Translations under genes and position numbers: made by a program
In this document: positions 7,684 through 16,210 of the stretch, piece by piece
Layout of the letters: each line of letters starts with the position of its first letter
Numbering within the stretch: the first letter of the stretch is position 1
Assembly (NCBI RefSeq): GCF_001556865.1
Contig: NZ_LSJY01000210.1
Coordinates: 1-52,166, forward strand
Reading direction: 5' to 3'
DNA length: 52,166 nucleotides
Source of the DNA: Sphingobium sp. CCH11-B1
GTDB taxonomy: Bacteria > Pseudomonadota > Alphaproteobacteria > Sphingomonadales > Sphingomonadaceae
The notes under the pieces: generated by a model
Databases searched by the model: none
Told to the model about the DNA's origin: nothing
The model's input: only the letters and a program-made list of their open reading frames with translations

Positions 7684-8211
7684 ATGAAGCCTTTTGCCGC
7701 CCTGCTTGCCCTTGGCATGCTCGCCGCCTGTTCCCAGCCCAAGCCGGCCGCCGACAATGGCGCGGAAGCACAGGCCGCGCGCGCCTTGCTGCCTTTGGTG
7801 ATCCGCAGCGCCAGGGGGGCGCATCGTTTTGACGTGGAGGTGGCGCGCACGCCGCAGCAGCAGGAGACGGGGCTGATGTTCCGCAAGGACCTGTCGGCGG
7901 ATGGAGGCATGCTGTTCCCGATGGACCCGCCGCGCACCGCGAGCTTCTGGATGAAGGACACGCTGATCCCGCTCGACCTGCTGTTCGTCCACACCGACGG
8001 GACCATCGCCTTCCTGAAGGCACAGGCCCAGCCCTATGACCGGACGCCGGTGTCGGCCGGGGTGCCGGTGGCGGCGGTGCTGGAACTGCGCGGCGGGCGC
8101 GCCGGGGAACTGGGCATCGCGGAAGGCGACCGGATCGCCTGGGGCGGTTGCGCCGTGCCGCAGGAGACGCGCACCACCGACCTCAATTTCTGTCCGTCCC
8201 GCGCCCGCTGA
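7684..8211 (+). CDS. DUF192 family lipoprotein
   Basis: The 175-residue protein starts with a lipoprotein signal (MKPFAALLALGMLAAC, lipid Cys16). The DUF192 domain follows: VEVARTPQQQETGLMFRKDL, GGMLFPMDPPRTASFWMKDT and IPLDLLFVHTDG, ending at AVLELRGGRAGELGI. It should sit in the periplasm, anchored to a membrane. The biochemical role of the family is not established. It is followed by the NDUFA12 and DUF2155 genes in the same direction, a frequent sphingomonad grouping. Confidence 0.9.
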   Translation: MKPFAALLALGMLAACSQPKPAADNGAEAQAARALLPLVIRSARGAHRFDVEVARTPQQQETGLMFRKDLSADGGMLFPMDPPRTASFWMKDTLIPLDLLFVHTDGTIAFLKAQAQPYDRTPVSAGVPVAAVLELRGGRAGELGIAEGDRIAWGGCAVPQETRTTDLNFCPSRAR

Positions 8212-8261
8212 CGCGCGCATCCCCTTGCCCGCGCGGATCGCAACGGCTAAGCGCTTCCCCC

Positions 8262-8660
8262 ATGGGAATCCTGGCTAACATCTTCACCTGGTGGAACGGC
8301 GCCACCATCGGCACATCGCTCTTCACCGCCCGCAAGGGCAAGAAGGTGGGCGAGGACCATCAGGGCAATGTCTATTATGAAGGCGGCGTCGGCATCGACG
8401 GCAATCCCCGCCGCTGGGTGATCTACAACGGCGCGAACGACGCCAGCCGGGTGCCGGCCGAATGGCATGGCTGGCTGCATCATTCGATCGAGGGCGCGCC
8501 CGAAAGCTTCCTGCCGCCGCCGCGCATCTGGGAAAAGGACTATACCCCCAACGCCACCGGCACGCCCAACGCCTATCGCCCGTCCGGCGCGCTCGAAAAG
8601 GGTGGCCTGCGCCAGAAGGCGACCGGCGACTATGAAGCGTGGAGCCCCGACGCGGCATGA
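8262..8660 (+). CDS. NDUFA12-family subunit of NADH:ubiquinone oxidoreductase
   Basis: The 132-residue protein has the NDUFA12/B17.2 signature: an N-terminal TWWNGATIGTSLFT, GNVYYEG, RRWVIYNG and VPAEWHGWLHH. In alphaproteobacteria and mitochondria this is an accessory complex I subunit on the matrix/cytoplasmic arm. The ATG at 8262 gives the expected N-terminus; longer readings extend into the spacer. Its stop overlaps the ATG of the next gene (ATGA), implying coupled translation. Confidence 0.93.
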   Translation: MGILANIFTWWNGATIGTSLFTARKGKKVGEDHQGNVYYEGGVGIDGNPRRWVIYNGANDASRVPAEWHGWLHHSIEGAPESFLPPPRIWEKDYTPNATGTPNAYRPSGALEKGGLRQKATGDYEAWSPDAA

Positions 8661-9316
8661 TCCAGCGTCCGGCGGGGCTGGTCCCGCCGATCCTGCACAC
8701 CATCCCCCTGCTCTGCTGCATGCTGGCGATCGCCGGGTGCGGCGGCGACAAGATACCGAGCGCGAACCAGTCCGGCCCAGTTAAGGTCGAAGGCAGCCCG
8801 ATCCGCACCGCCGACAATGGCGTGCTGCCCGGCACGCCGATGGCGCAGCGCACGGCGGTGGTCGGCCTGCTGAACAAGCGCAACGGGCTGACCCGCGACC
8901 TGACGATGAAGCCGGGCGAGGCGCTGCGCGTGGGCGATGCGATCGTTCGGCTGCAGGCGTGCGAGACGACCGCGCCGTGGGAGAATGTCCAGGAAACCGG
9001 CGCCTTCGTGCAACTGGACGTGCGGTCGAGCGGCGACGGCAAGTGGCGGCGCGCCTTTTCCGGCTGGCTGTTCCGCGACCGGCCGGACCGCAATGTGGTG
9101 CAGCACCCGGTCTATGACGTGTGGGTCAGAAGCTGTGCGATGGAATGGCCCGAAAGCGGCCCGGACACGGTGAAGCTGGGCGGCAAGGGCGAACCGGCTT
9201 CGGCCGCCGCTTCCCGGGCCAGCGGATCGAATGCGAGCGAGGCCGCCGCGCCCGAGCCGGACAGCGCCACGCCCGCGCCGAGCGCCACGCCCTCCACCGC
9301 CGCGCCCAGCAACTGA
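8657..9316 (+). CDS. DUF2155 domain lipoprotein
   Basis: The 219-residue protein starts with a lipoprotein signal ending in LAIAGCGGD. The DUF2155 domain includes AVVGLLNKRNGLTRDLTMKPG, RLQACETTAPWE and the GWLFRDRPDRNVVQHPVYDVWV core, and is followed by an Ala/Ser/Pro-rich tail of about 50 residues. ATG 8657 overlaps the previous stop by 4 bp; a GTG at 8639 is less likely. Family function is unknown, but it is commonly beside aat and the NDUFA12 gene. The last 205 bp lie antisense to the coding 3' end of aat, and the disordered tail is what is encoded there. Confidence 0.88.
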   Translation: MIQRPAGLVPPILHTIPLLCCMLAIAGCGGDKIPSANQSGPVKVEGSPIRTADNGVLPGTPMAQRTAVVGLLNKRNGLTRDLTMKPGEALRVGDAIVRLQACETTAPWENVQETGAFVQLDVRSSGDGKWRRAFSGWLFRDRPDRNVVQHPVYDVWVRSCAMEWPESGPDTVKLGGKGEPASAAASRASGSNASEAAAPEPDSATPAPSATPSTAAPSN

Positions 9317-9861
9317 AGATAGTCGCGCTGGGCGATCTCCACGGCGCCCAGCGAGCGCAGATGGTCGGTCATGAACTGGCAGTCGAGCAGGGTGAAGCCG
9401 GCAAAGCGCATCCGCGCGACCAGCCAGGCAAGCGCGACCTTGGACGCGTCGGTGCGGCGCGACACCATCGATTCGCCGAAGAAGGCGCGGCCGAGCGCGA
9501 CGCCGTAGAGGCCGCCCACCAGTTCCTCCCCGTCCCAGACTTCGATCGAATGGGCGTAGCCGCGTTCGTGCAGGTGGCGATAGGCGCGCTCGATGGCGTG
9601 ATTGATCCAGGTGGCGGGCCTGTCCTCCGCGCTCTCGGCGCAGAGCGCGAGGATTTGCGGGAAGGCGCGGTTGGCAGTGACGCGGAAGCGATCGCGGCGG
9701 ATGACCTTCGCCAGCGAATGCGACAGGTGAAAGCCATCGAGCGGGAGGATCGCCCGCCGCTTGGGCTCGACCCAATAGACCTCCTCCGCGTCGCGGTCGT
9801 CCGCCATGGGGAAAACGCCGATGGAATAGGCCTGCAACAGGACAAGCGGGTCGATCATCAT
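9112..9861 (-). CDS. aat: Leucyl/phenylalanyl-tRNA-protein transferase
   Basis: This enzyme adds Leu or Phe from charged tRNA to the N-terminus of proteins with basic ends, marking them for ClpAP (N-degron pathway). Family motifs are LLQAYSIGVFPMADD, VYWVEPKRRAILPLD, HSIEVWDGEELVGGLYGVALG, FFGESMVSR and LLDCQFMTDHL. From the chosen ATG (9861, first of MMIDP) it has 249 residues; an upstream TTG at 9909 would overlap the LD-carboxypeptidase stop. The C-terminal tail ending SGHSIAQLLTHTS resembles other sphingomonad Aat tails, so the 205-bp tail-to-tail overlap with the DUF2155 gene appears real. Confidence 0.92.
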   Translation of the reverse strand: MMIDPLVLLQAYSIGVFPMADDRDAEEVYWVEPKRRAILPLDGFHLSHSLAKVIRRDRFRVTANRAFPQILALCAESAEDRPATWINHAIERAYRHLHERGYAHSIEVWDGEELVGGLYGVALGRAFFGESMVSRRTDASKVALAWLVARMRFAGFTLLDCQFMTDHLRSLGAVEIAQRDYLQLLGAAVEGVALGAGVALSGSGAAASLAFDPLAREAAAEAGSPLPPSFTVSGPLSGHSIAQLLTHTS

Positions 9862-9905
9862 GTCCGGGCAGGATAGGCGCTCAGGTCGCGGGCGCAAGGG
9901 GGCCG

Positions 9906-10961
9906 TCAAGCGACGGCCGGCTCCAGCAGCCGGATGGTGCCCGCCGTCGCATCCATTTCCGCCGCTATGCCGAGCGGCAGGCTATACTGGTTGGCGACAT
10001 GGCCGAACTGGCCGCCCTGGAAGGCAGGGACGCCGAGCGGTTCGAGATGCTGCTGCAGCACTTCCGACAGGGTGAAGCCGCCAAAGCTGGCGCCCGCAGG
10101 TCCGCAATCGCTGCACTGGCCGAAGACCACGCCCTTCAATCGGCCAAGCACGCCGCCGAGCGCCAACTGGGTGAGCATCCGGTCGATGCGGTAGGGCTGT
10201 TCGCCTATATCCTCGATGAAGAGGATCGCGCCGGTGAAGTCGGGCAGCCAGGGCGTGCCCATCAGCGCGGCGAGGACGGAGAGATTGCCGCCCAGCAGCC
10301 GCCCGCGCGCCACGCCGGGGCAAAAGGTGCGGATGCGCCCGGCGCGCTGCACCAGCCGATCCTCATGCCCCGCAGGCGTGCTGAACGTGGGCGTCGCGCC
10401 GTCGAAGGCGACGGCCCGGAACGCGTCCCAGCTGAACTGGCCCCAGCTGCTCGACGCGTTGGGGCCGTGGATCGTGGTGAAGCCCGCCTTGGCCGCGAAG
10501 GCCAGATGCAGGGCGGTGATGTCGGAAAAGCCGACCAGCAGCTTGGGATTGCGGCGGATCGTCGCGAAATCGAGCAGCGGCAGGATGCGCGCGCAGCCCC
10601 AGCCCCCGCGCACCGCGAAGACGGCGCGGACGTCGGGATCGGCATAGAGGGTGTTGATGTCGGCCGCGCGATCCTTGTCCGACCCCGCGAGATAGCCATA
10701 GCGGCCCGCCAGATGCGGCGCATCCCTGGGCTTCAATCCCATGGCGCGGATCGTTTCGCGGACGAGGTCGAGATCGAAGGCATCATCGACGAAACCCGCC
10801 GGTTCGACGAGGCCCACCGTGTCGCCGGGCCGCAGCCGGGGCGGCTTCACGGGCGCGGAGGCCGCTCCCGCCGTCCCGGCCCACAGAGGCGTCGCCAGCA
10901 TCGCGCCCATGCCCGCGAGCCATGCCCGCCGATCAAGGGGAGCCATCGACATTGGCGGCAT
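9906..10961 (-). CDS. LD-carboxypeptidase (peptidase family S66), Tat-exported
   Basis: The 351-residue protein begins with a twin-arginine signal (LDRRAWLAGMG then a hydrophobic stretch to GAASA). The S66 fold shows GDTVGLVEPAG, RGGWGCARILPLLD, the nucleophile Ser in LVGFSDITALH, HGPNASS, and the late catalytic Glu/His region FIEDIGEQPYRIDRM and GQFGHVANQYSLPLG. Such enzymes cut the terminal D-Ala from murein tetrapeptides during peptidoglycan recycling. E. coli LdcA is cytoplasmic, so export is worth noting. The ATG at 10961 shares a base with the stop of the upstream cupin gene (TGATG). Confidence 0.88.
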   Translation of the reverse strand: MPPMSMAPLDRRAWLAGMGAMLATPLWAGTAGAASAPVKPPRLRPGDTVGLVEPAGFVDDAFDLDLVRETIRAMGLKPRDAPHLAGRYGYLAGSDKDRAADINTLYADPDVRAVFAVRGGWGCARILPLLDFATIRRNPKLLVGFSDITALHLAFAAKAGFTTIHGPNASSSWGQFSWDAFRAVAFDGATPTFSTPAGHEDRLVQRAGRIRTFCPGVARGRLLGGNLSVLAALMGTPWLPDFTGAILFIEDIGEQPYRIDRMLTQLALGGVLGRLKGVVFGQCSDCGPAGASFGGFTLSEVLQQHLEPLGVPAFQGGQFGHVANQYSLPLGIAAEMDATAGTIRLLEPAVA

Positions 10962-11404
10962 CAATAGAGGCTCCCGTCCCGCCGGCGATACCGCCCCTGC
11001 GACAGGCACATGTCGATGTCGGAATAATGGCAGTCGCCCTGCGGCGGCCGGCCGAAGGCGAGGAAGACGCAATCTTCCAGCCCTTCGTTGAGCAGATGAT
11101 GGCCGTTGGGCTCGCCCTTCGGGAAGGCGGCCATGTCGCCGGCGCGCATCGGGGTGCGCCCGCCATCTTCCACCAGGACCGCCTCGCCCGAGAGGAGGAC
11201 GACGAATTCATCCTCATCCTCATGCCAGTGGCGGTGCGACGATCCGCCGCCCGGTTTCAGCACCACATGGCTGACGCCGAAGTCCGACAGGCCGCAGGCC
11301 GGCCCGAGCCGTCGCACCCATCGCTGCGCCACCATCGCGGCATGTTCCGCCGGATAGGTGGTGCTGTTGGTTTGCGCGATGCTGTCCAAATCGATGCCGG
11401 GCAT
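10961..11404 (-). CDS. Cupin-domain protein
   Basis: The 147-residue single-domain cupin has motif 1 GGGSSHRHWHEDEDEFVVLLSG (His and Glu metal ligands) and motif 2 GDMAAFPKGEPNGHHLLN. Sphingomonad relatives are annotated only as cupin proteins; the substrate is not known. A strong Shine-Dalgarno AAGGAGG lies 6 bp before the ATG at 11404, which rejects longer readings. It is translationally coupled to the LD-carboxypeptidase, and it is divergent from dapE across 54 bp, so both promoters must fit in that short gap. Confidence 0.88.
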   Translation of the reverse strand: MPGIDLDSIAQTNSTTYPAEHAAMVAQRWVRRLGPACGLSDFGVSHVVLKPGGGSSHRHWHEDEDEFVVLLSGEAVLVEDGGRTPMRAGDMAAFPKGEPNGHHLLNEGLEDCVFLAFGRPPQGDCHYSDIDMCLSQGRYRRRDGSLY

Positions 11405-11458
11405 GGGAGCCTCCTTCTGCCGCTGGCCAAAAGCCAATGCTTTCGCTAACCCGGCGCG

Positions 11459-12598
11459 ATGAGCATGACCAGCACCAATGACGATGTCCTGGCCTTGACG
11501 CAGCGCCTGCTGGCCTGTCCGTCCGTCACCCCGGCGACCGGCGCCGTGTTCGACGCGCTGGCGGCGATGCTGACGCCGCTGGGCTTCACCGTCGACCGCT
11601 TCATGTCGGGCGAAGCACCGGACGGACCGGTCGAGAACCTGCTGGCGTGGCGGACGACCGGGCCGGGGCCGCACTTCGCCTTCGCCGGGCATCTGGACGT
11701 GGTGCCGCCGGGCGCGGGATGGACCAGCGAGCCCTTCGTGCCGGAAATCCGGGGCGACCTGCTCTACGGGCGGGGCGCGGTGGACATGAAGGGCGCGATC
11801 GCGGCCTTTGTCGCGGCGCTCGCCACCCTGCCCGACGACCTGCCCGGCACGATCAGCCTGATCATCACCGGCGACGAGGAAGGGCCGGCCACATATGGCA
11901 CGCTGGCGCTGATGGATCGCATGGCGGCGCGCGAACTGCGCCCGAACCTGTGCCTGGTGGGCGAGCCGACATCGTCGGCGCGGCTGGGCGACGTGGTCAA
12001 GATCGGGCGGCGCGGTTCGGTGAACATGTGGATCAGCGTGGCGGGGGTGCAAGGTCATGTCGCCTACCCCCATCTGGCCGACAATCCGATCCCCAGGCTG
12101 GTGCGCATCCTGACGGCGATCGAGGCGGAAGTGCTGGACGAAGGGACTGACTGGTTCCAGCCCAGCAATATCGAGATCACCGACCTGGAGGTCGGCAATC
12201 CGGCGCATAATGTGATCCCCGCCGGGGCGACGGCGCGCATTTCCATCCGCTTCAACGACCGGCATAGCGGCGCGTCGCTGATCGAACGGGTCAGGACCAT
12301 CGCCGCCGCCGAAGGGGGCACGGTGGACGCGAAGATCAGCGGCGAGGCCTTCCTGACCGAGCCGGGCGCGCTGTCCGACCTGGTGCGCGGCGCGATCCGC
12401 GACGTGACCGGCGTGGAAACGGAATTGTCGACGACCGGCGGCACGTCCGACGCGCGATTCCTGTCGCGGCTGTGCCCGGTGGTGGAATTCGGCCTGTGCA
12501 ACGCGACGATGCACAAGCTGGACGAAGCGGTGGCGGTGGCGGACCTGCGCGCACTGACGGAAATCTACGCGCGGATCGTCGAGCGGGCGCTGCGCTGA
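11459..12598 (+). CDS. dapE: Succinyl-diaminopimelate desuccinylase
   Basis: The 379-residue M20 zinc peptidase releases succinate from N-succinyl-LL-DAP in lysine and peptidoglycan precursor synthesis. Metal and catalytic motifs are FAGHLDVVP, YGRGAVDMKG, ITGDEEGPA (catalytic Glu) and LVGEPTS; the dimerisation domain has GRRGSVNMWISV and GHVAYPHLADNP. The C-terminal STTGGTSDARF and EFGLCNATMHKLDE complete the active site. The length is normal. ATG at 11465 is an alternative start two codons downstream. It sits next to peptidoglycan-related LD-carboxypeptidase but on the other strand. Confidence 0.95.
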   Translation: MSMTSTNDDVLALTQRLLACPSVTPATGAVFDALAAMLTPLGFTVDRFMSGEAPDGPVENLLAWRTTGPGPHFAFAGHLDVVPPGAGWTSEPFVPEIRGDLLYGRGAVDMKGAIAAFVAALATLPDDLPGTISLIITGDEEGPATYGTLALMDRMAARELRPNLCLVGEPTSSARLGDVVKIGRRGSVNMWISVAGVQGHVAYPHLADNPIPRLVRILTAIEAEVLDEGTDWFQPSNIEITDLEVGNPAHNVIPAGATARISIRFNDRHSGASLIERVRTIAAAEGGTVDAKISGEAFLTEPGALSDLVRGAIRDVTGVETELSTTGGTSDARFLSRLCPVVEFGLCNATMHKLDEAVAVADLRALTEIYARIVERALR

Positions 12599-12617
12599 AC
12601 CGGCGCGCGGGCCGGGA

Positions 12618-14300
12618 TCAGCCGGCGTTGCGCGTCAGCATGGGCAGCATGGCGTAACGGGCCAGATAATCCTGTTCATCGGTTGGCCGGGCGAGATGAT
12701 AACCCTGGAACAGGGTGCAGCCGATGACCCGCAGCACGTCCATCTGCGCCTGGCTCTCGATCCCTTCCACCACCACTTCCAGTCCAAGGCCATGGATGAG
12801 GCCCACCACGGCGGAACAGATGGTCCGGGCTTCCGCCGATATGGCGATGTCGCGCACGAGGCTGCGGTCGATCTTGACCCGGTCGACGGGCAGTTCCTTC
12901 AGCCGCGACAGGTTGGAATAGCCAGTGCCGAAATCGTCGATGGCGACGAATGCGCCATCCTTCCGCAGCGCGCGGAGCTGGTCCAGCACGCGCGGCTCCA
13001 TTTCCATCGCGAGCGATTCAGTGATTTCCAGCTCCAGCATGGCGGGCGGCGCCCCATGGCCGCTCATCGCGTGACGCAGGCGCAGGAAAAAGTCGGGCTG
13101 CCCCAGTTCGCGCGTCGAAATGTTGATGGCGATGCGCTGGCTGATCCCCGCGCGGGACCAGCGCGCCGCGGTTTCGCACACCTTGCCCATCACCCAGTCG
13201 CCCAATGCGACGATCGCGCCGCTTTCCTCCGCCATCGGCACGAACGCGCCGGGCATGACGAGATCGCGCTCCGGGTGCGCCCAGCGCACCAGCGCTTCGG
13301 CCGCCACGGCGCGGCCGCTGGCGACGTCGACCTGCGGCTGGAATTCCAGCAGGAATTCGTCCCGTTGCAGGCCGATCAGCAGATCGCGCTCCAGTTCGGC
13401 GCGGTCCTGCGCCTCCAGCGCCAACGCGTCGGTATAGACTTCCGCCCGTCCGCGCCCGCTCCGCTTCGCATGATACATGGCGATGTCCGCCGAACGCAGC
13501 AGGCCCGCAAGCGTGTCGCCATGATCGGGATAGCAGGCGATGCCGATGGACGCGCCCAGCTCCACATGCTGGCTGCCAAGGTCGAACCGTTCGCCGAGCG
13601 CGAACTGGATCGCGCGGGCGATGCGCTGCGCCACCGCAAGTCCGTGGAGGCCCGGAAAGAACAGCGTGAATTCGTCCCCGGCAAGGCGGCCGATGACGGC
13701 GTCCCCCTCCCCGTTGCTGACCTGCGCCATCACCACTTCGCGCAGCCGTCCGCCCACGCGGGACAGAAGCTGGTCGCCGGCCGCATGGCCCAGCGTGTCG
13801 TTGACGCCCTTGAACCCGTCCAGATCGATGAAGAACAAGGTCGGCAGGCCTTCGCCCGCATGTTCGGCCAGCAGCCGCTCCACCTGCCGGCAGAAGCTGG
13901 TGCGGTTGGCAAGGCCGGTGATCTGGTCGAACAGGGCGAGATTTTGCACATGGTCGAGATTGGTGCGGACCTGGCTGAACAGGCTCTGCATCGCGACGGA
14001 AAGGTCCGGCAGTTCATGCCCGATCTCCCGCGCGACCCCCGATTGCAGGTCGCCATGCGCGGCGGACAGCAGCCGTTCGGTGGCGGCGTCGATGGCGATG
14101 GCGGTGTTCGCGATGGCGCGACGCGCGGACGCCCAGCTGAGCGTGCCGCACAGGATGGCGATGATGAGCGCGCGGCCGACCTGCGCCAGATCGTCCTGCT
14201 GACCCGGCGTATAGCCCAGCACGAGCGACAGGATGAAAACCAGCGCCCCGGCGGCACAGGCAAAGGCGGTGGCGCGGCTTGTCAACGTCACGCCCTGCAT
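12618..14300 (-). CDS. Membrane GGDEF-EAL protein, probable cyclic-di-GMP phosphodiesterase
   Basis: The 560-residue protein has two N-terminal membrane helices (about 11-30 and 42-58), a short helical linker, a GGDEF domain (about 118-290) and an EAL domain (about 300-550). The GGDEF signature is AGDEF (207-211). The EAL domain keeps EAL (335-337), NIST, EITES, DDFGTGYS, KIDRS and EGIES, so phosphodiesterase activity is expected. AGDEF is tolerated in some active cyclases and in others only binds GTP, so synthesis is uncertain. No large sensor domain is present. It faces dapE convergently with 19 bp between. Confidence 0.93.
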   Translation of the reverse strand: MQGVTLTSRATAFACAAGALVFILSLVLGYTPGQQDDLAQVGRALIIAILCGTLSWASARRAIANTAIAIDAATERLLSAAHGDLQSGVAREIGHELPDLSVAMQSLFSQVRTNLDHVQNLALFDQITGLANRTSFCRQVERLLAEHAGEGLPTLFFIDLDGFKGVNDTLGHAAGDQLLSRVGGRLREVVMAQVSNGEGDAVIGRLAGDEFTLFFPGLHGLAVAQRIARAIQFALGERFDLGSQHVELGASIGIACYPDHGDTLAGLLRSADIAMYHAKRSGRGRAEVYTDALALEAQDRAELERDLLIGLQRDEFLLEFQPQVDVASGRAVAAEALVRWAHPERDLVMPGAFVPMAEESGAIVALGDWVMGKVCETAARWSRAGISQRIAINISTRELGQPDFFLRLRHAMSGHGAPPAMLELEITESLAMEMEPRVLDQLRALRKDGAFVAIDDFGTGYSNLSRLKELPVDRVKIDRSLVRDIAISAEARTICSAVVGLIHGLGLEVVVEGIESQAQMDVLRVIGCTLFQGYHLARPTDEQDYLARYAMLPMLTRNAG

Positions 14301-14404
14301 CTGCCTCCTGATCCGCTAGATCCGCGCTCGCCATTGAGCGCCCGATCGACCGATGATGATGGGCAGTGGTTAAGAAAGGATCATCGCGGCGACCCCGAAC
14401 GCCA

Positions 14405-14941
14405 TTATTTTTTGCGTCGCAAAATCAGATAGAGCGCGCCGTCGCCGCCATGGCGGGGATGGGCGATGCGAACGCTGGCGATGCGATCCGCATGCGGGCT
14501 GACGTCCAGCCAGTGGCCGATCTCCGCCCGGATCGCACCGCGCCGCGACGCGCCTGTCGCGGGCGATGTGCGCGGCGGCTTGCCCGTGACCACGAGCAGG
14601 ACACGCGCGTCCCGCGCCAGCGCGGCGGCGATCGCCTGGTTGAGGCGGCCATGCGCTGCCGCGAGGCTGTGGCCGTGCAGGTCGATGCTCATGTCCGGGC
14701 TGATCGCGCCGCTACGGATACGGCGTTCCCAGCCGCTGTCGAGCACCGCCGCAGGGCTGCGCGGCGCGGGCGCGGCGGGGGTGCGCGCGGGTGGATTTAT
14801 CGCAGGTGCAGCAAAAGCCGGAGCAGGCGGATCGGGCGGAAAGGACGGCGGCTGGCGCTGGCCGGGGCGGATCGGCCGGACGGAGCGGGTCAGCGCGCTC
14901 CAGAGCGCCTGTTCGTCCGGGGACAGGCGCCGCCGGGCCAT
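14405..14941 (-). CDS. smr: Smr-domain protein
   Basis: The 178-residue protein has a Pro/Ala-rich N-terminal third (after MARRRLSPDEQALWSALT) and a C-terminal Smr domain with IDLHGHSLAAAH, VLLVVTGK and RHGGDGALYLILRR. Smr domains occur in MutS2 and in stand-alone nucleases that act on RNA in stalled ribosomes or on DNA. The ATG at 14941 is 4 bp after the mltA stop, so the gene is the last of the timA-mltA-smr operon. The domain assignment is firm; the substrate is inferred from family only. Confidence 0.9.
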   Translation of the reverse strand: MARRRLSPDEQALWSALTRSVRPIRPGQRQPPSFPPDPPAPAFAAPAINPPARTPAAPAPRSPAAVLDSGWERRIRSGAISPDMSIDLHGHSLAAAHGRLNQAIAAALARDARVLLVVTGKPPRTSPATGASRRGAIRAEIGHWLDVSPHADRIASVRIAHPRHGGDGALYLILRRKK

Positions 14942-14945
14942 GCCC

Positions 14946-16199
14946 TCAGCGCCCGGTGAGGCGCGCCGTCGACCCGATCGGCAGCAGGATGAGCGCGCTG
15001 CCCCGGCCCGACATGCCCCCGGCGATGCCCCGCGCCCGATCGCCGGCGCCCCAGAAGCTGTCGAAGCGGTTGGCGCCCTTGATCGCGCCGCCGGTATCCT
15101 GCGCGATCCAGATGCCGTTGGGTTCGGCACGGTCGAGCGAGAGGATGACCGGCGCGCCCAAGGGCACGAATTTGGGATCGGCGGCGACGGTCGCCTCCGG
15201 CGTGACAGGCACGCCGAGCGCGCCGAGCGGCCCCGCGCCGGTCAGTTCGCGAAAGAAGACGAAACTGCGATTTTCGTTCATGATCGCCGCGCCTTCGACC
15301 GGGTTGGCGCGCAGATATTGCATGATGTCCTGCATCGATCCGACTTGGATCAGGCCGCGATCCTTCATCAGCTTGCCGATGCCGGTATAGTCGCGGCCGT
15401 TCTGCCCGTCATAGCCGATGCGCATGACGCCGCCGTCAGGCAGCCGCAGCCGCCCGGACCCCTGCACCTGGAGAAAGAAGAATTCGACCGGGTCGGCGGC
15501 CCAGGCAAGTTCGAGGCCACGGCCGGCGAGCGATCCCGCCACGATCTGCCCGCGATCGTCATAGGGGACGAACCTGGTGCCTTGCACCTTGCCCCGGATG
15601 GAACGGCCCTTCAGGCTGTCGCTGAACTGGCCCAGATCGACATCGATCAGGTCGGACGGACGCTTGTAGATCGGCACGTCATAGCCAGGCATGCGGATGC
15701 GGGATCCCGCGATTTCCGGCTCATAATAGCCCGTGACGAACGCCTTGCCGTCGCCCACCTGCACCGCTTCGAAATAGCGGGAGAAGAATTCGGCCGCCGA
15801 TGATTCGGGCCAGCTCGACGCGGCGGCGCAGGCATTGTTCCAGTCCGATCCGCGCGTCAGGCCGCTGCCGTCGGTGCGGCGCATGAGCGTGGGGCAGGAC
15901 AGGCGGAAGGCCTGAAGCGCGAGGCGGGAGCGTTCGCCCGATGGGATGAGGCTGGCGATGTCGGGACCGGGCGTGATGCCCAGGCCAGCGGCCGTGCTGG
16001 TGTCGACGGTCGGTTCCGCAGGAAGATCGACCGGCAGGGCGGGACGGGGCGTTGCGGGAACCGGCTGCGTCGCTTGAGCGGACGGGGCGGAAGGCCGGGC
16101 TGGCGCAGGGCCGCCGGCCGACGGCGGAATGACGCCGCCGGCGCAGGCGGACAGCAGCAGCGCAGCGACGGGCGCGCCAAGGAACGGAAAGCGCGTCAT
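14946..16199 (-). CDS. mltA: Membrane-bound lytic murein transglycosylase A
   Basis: The 417-residue lipoprotein has a signal ending LLLSACAGG (lipid Cys19), a Pro/Ala-rich linker to about residue 65, the MltA domain (FFSRYFEAVQV, GYYEPEIAGSR) and the 3D domain (WIAQDTGGAIKGANRFDSFWG) with its Asp residues. It cleaves glycan strands to anhydromuropeptides at the outer membrane. It is 11 bp downstream of timA and 4 bp upstream of smr; this gene set facing secB is conserved in alphaproteobacteria. Confidence 0.94.
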   Translation of the reverse strand: MTRFPFLGAPVAALLLSACAGGVIPPSAGGPAPARPSAPSAQATQPVPATPRPALPVDLPAEPTVDTSTAAGLGITPGPDIASLIPSGERSRLALQAFRLSCPTLMRRTDGSGLTRGSDWNNACAAASSWPESSAAEFFSRYFEAVQVGDGKAFVTGYYEPEIAGSRIRMPGYDVPIYKRPSDLIDVDLGQFSDSLKGRSIRGKVQGTRFVPYDDRGQIVAGSLAGRGLELAWAADPVEFFFLQVQGSGRLRLPDGGVMRIGYDGQNGRDYTGIGKLMKDRGLIQVGSMQDIMQYLRANPVEGAAIMNENRSFVFFRELTGAGPLGALGVPVTPEATVAADPKFVPLGAPVILSLDRAEPNGIWIAQDTGGAIKGANRFDSFWGAGDRARGIAGGMSGRGSALILLPIGSTARLTGR

Positions 16200-16210
16200 G
16201 CCCGCGCCGC

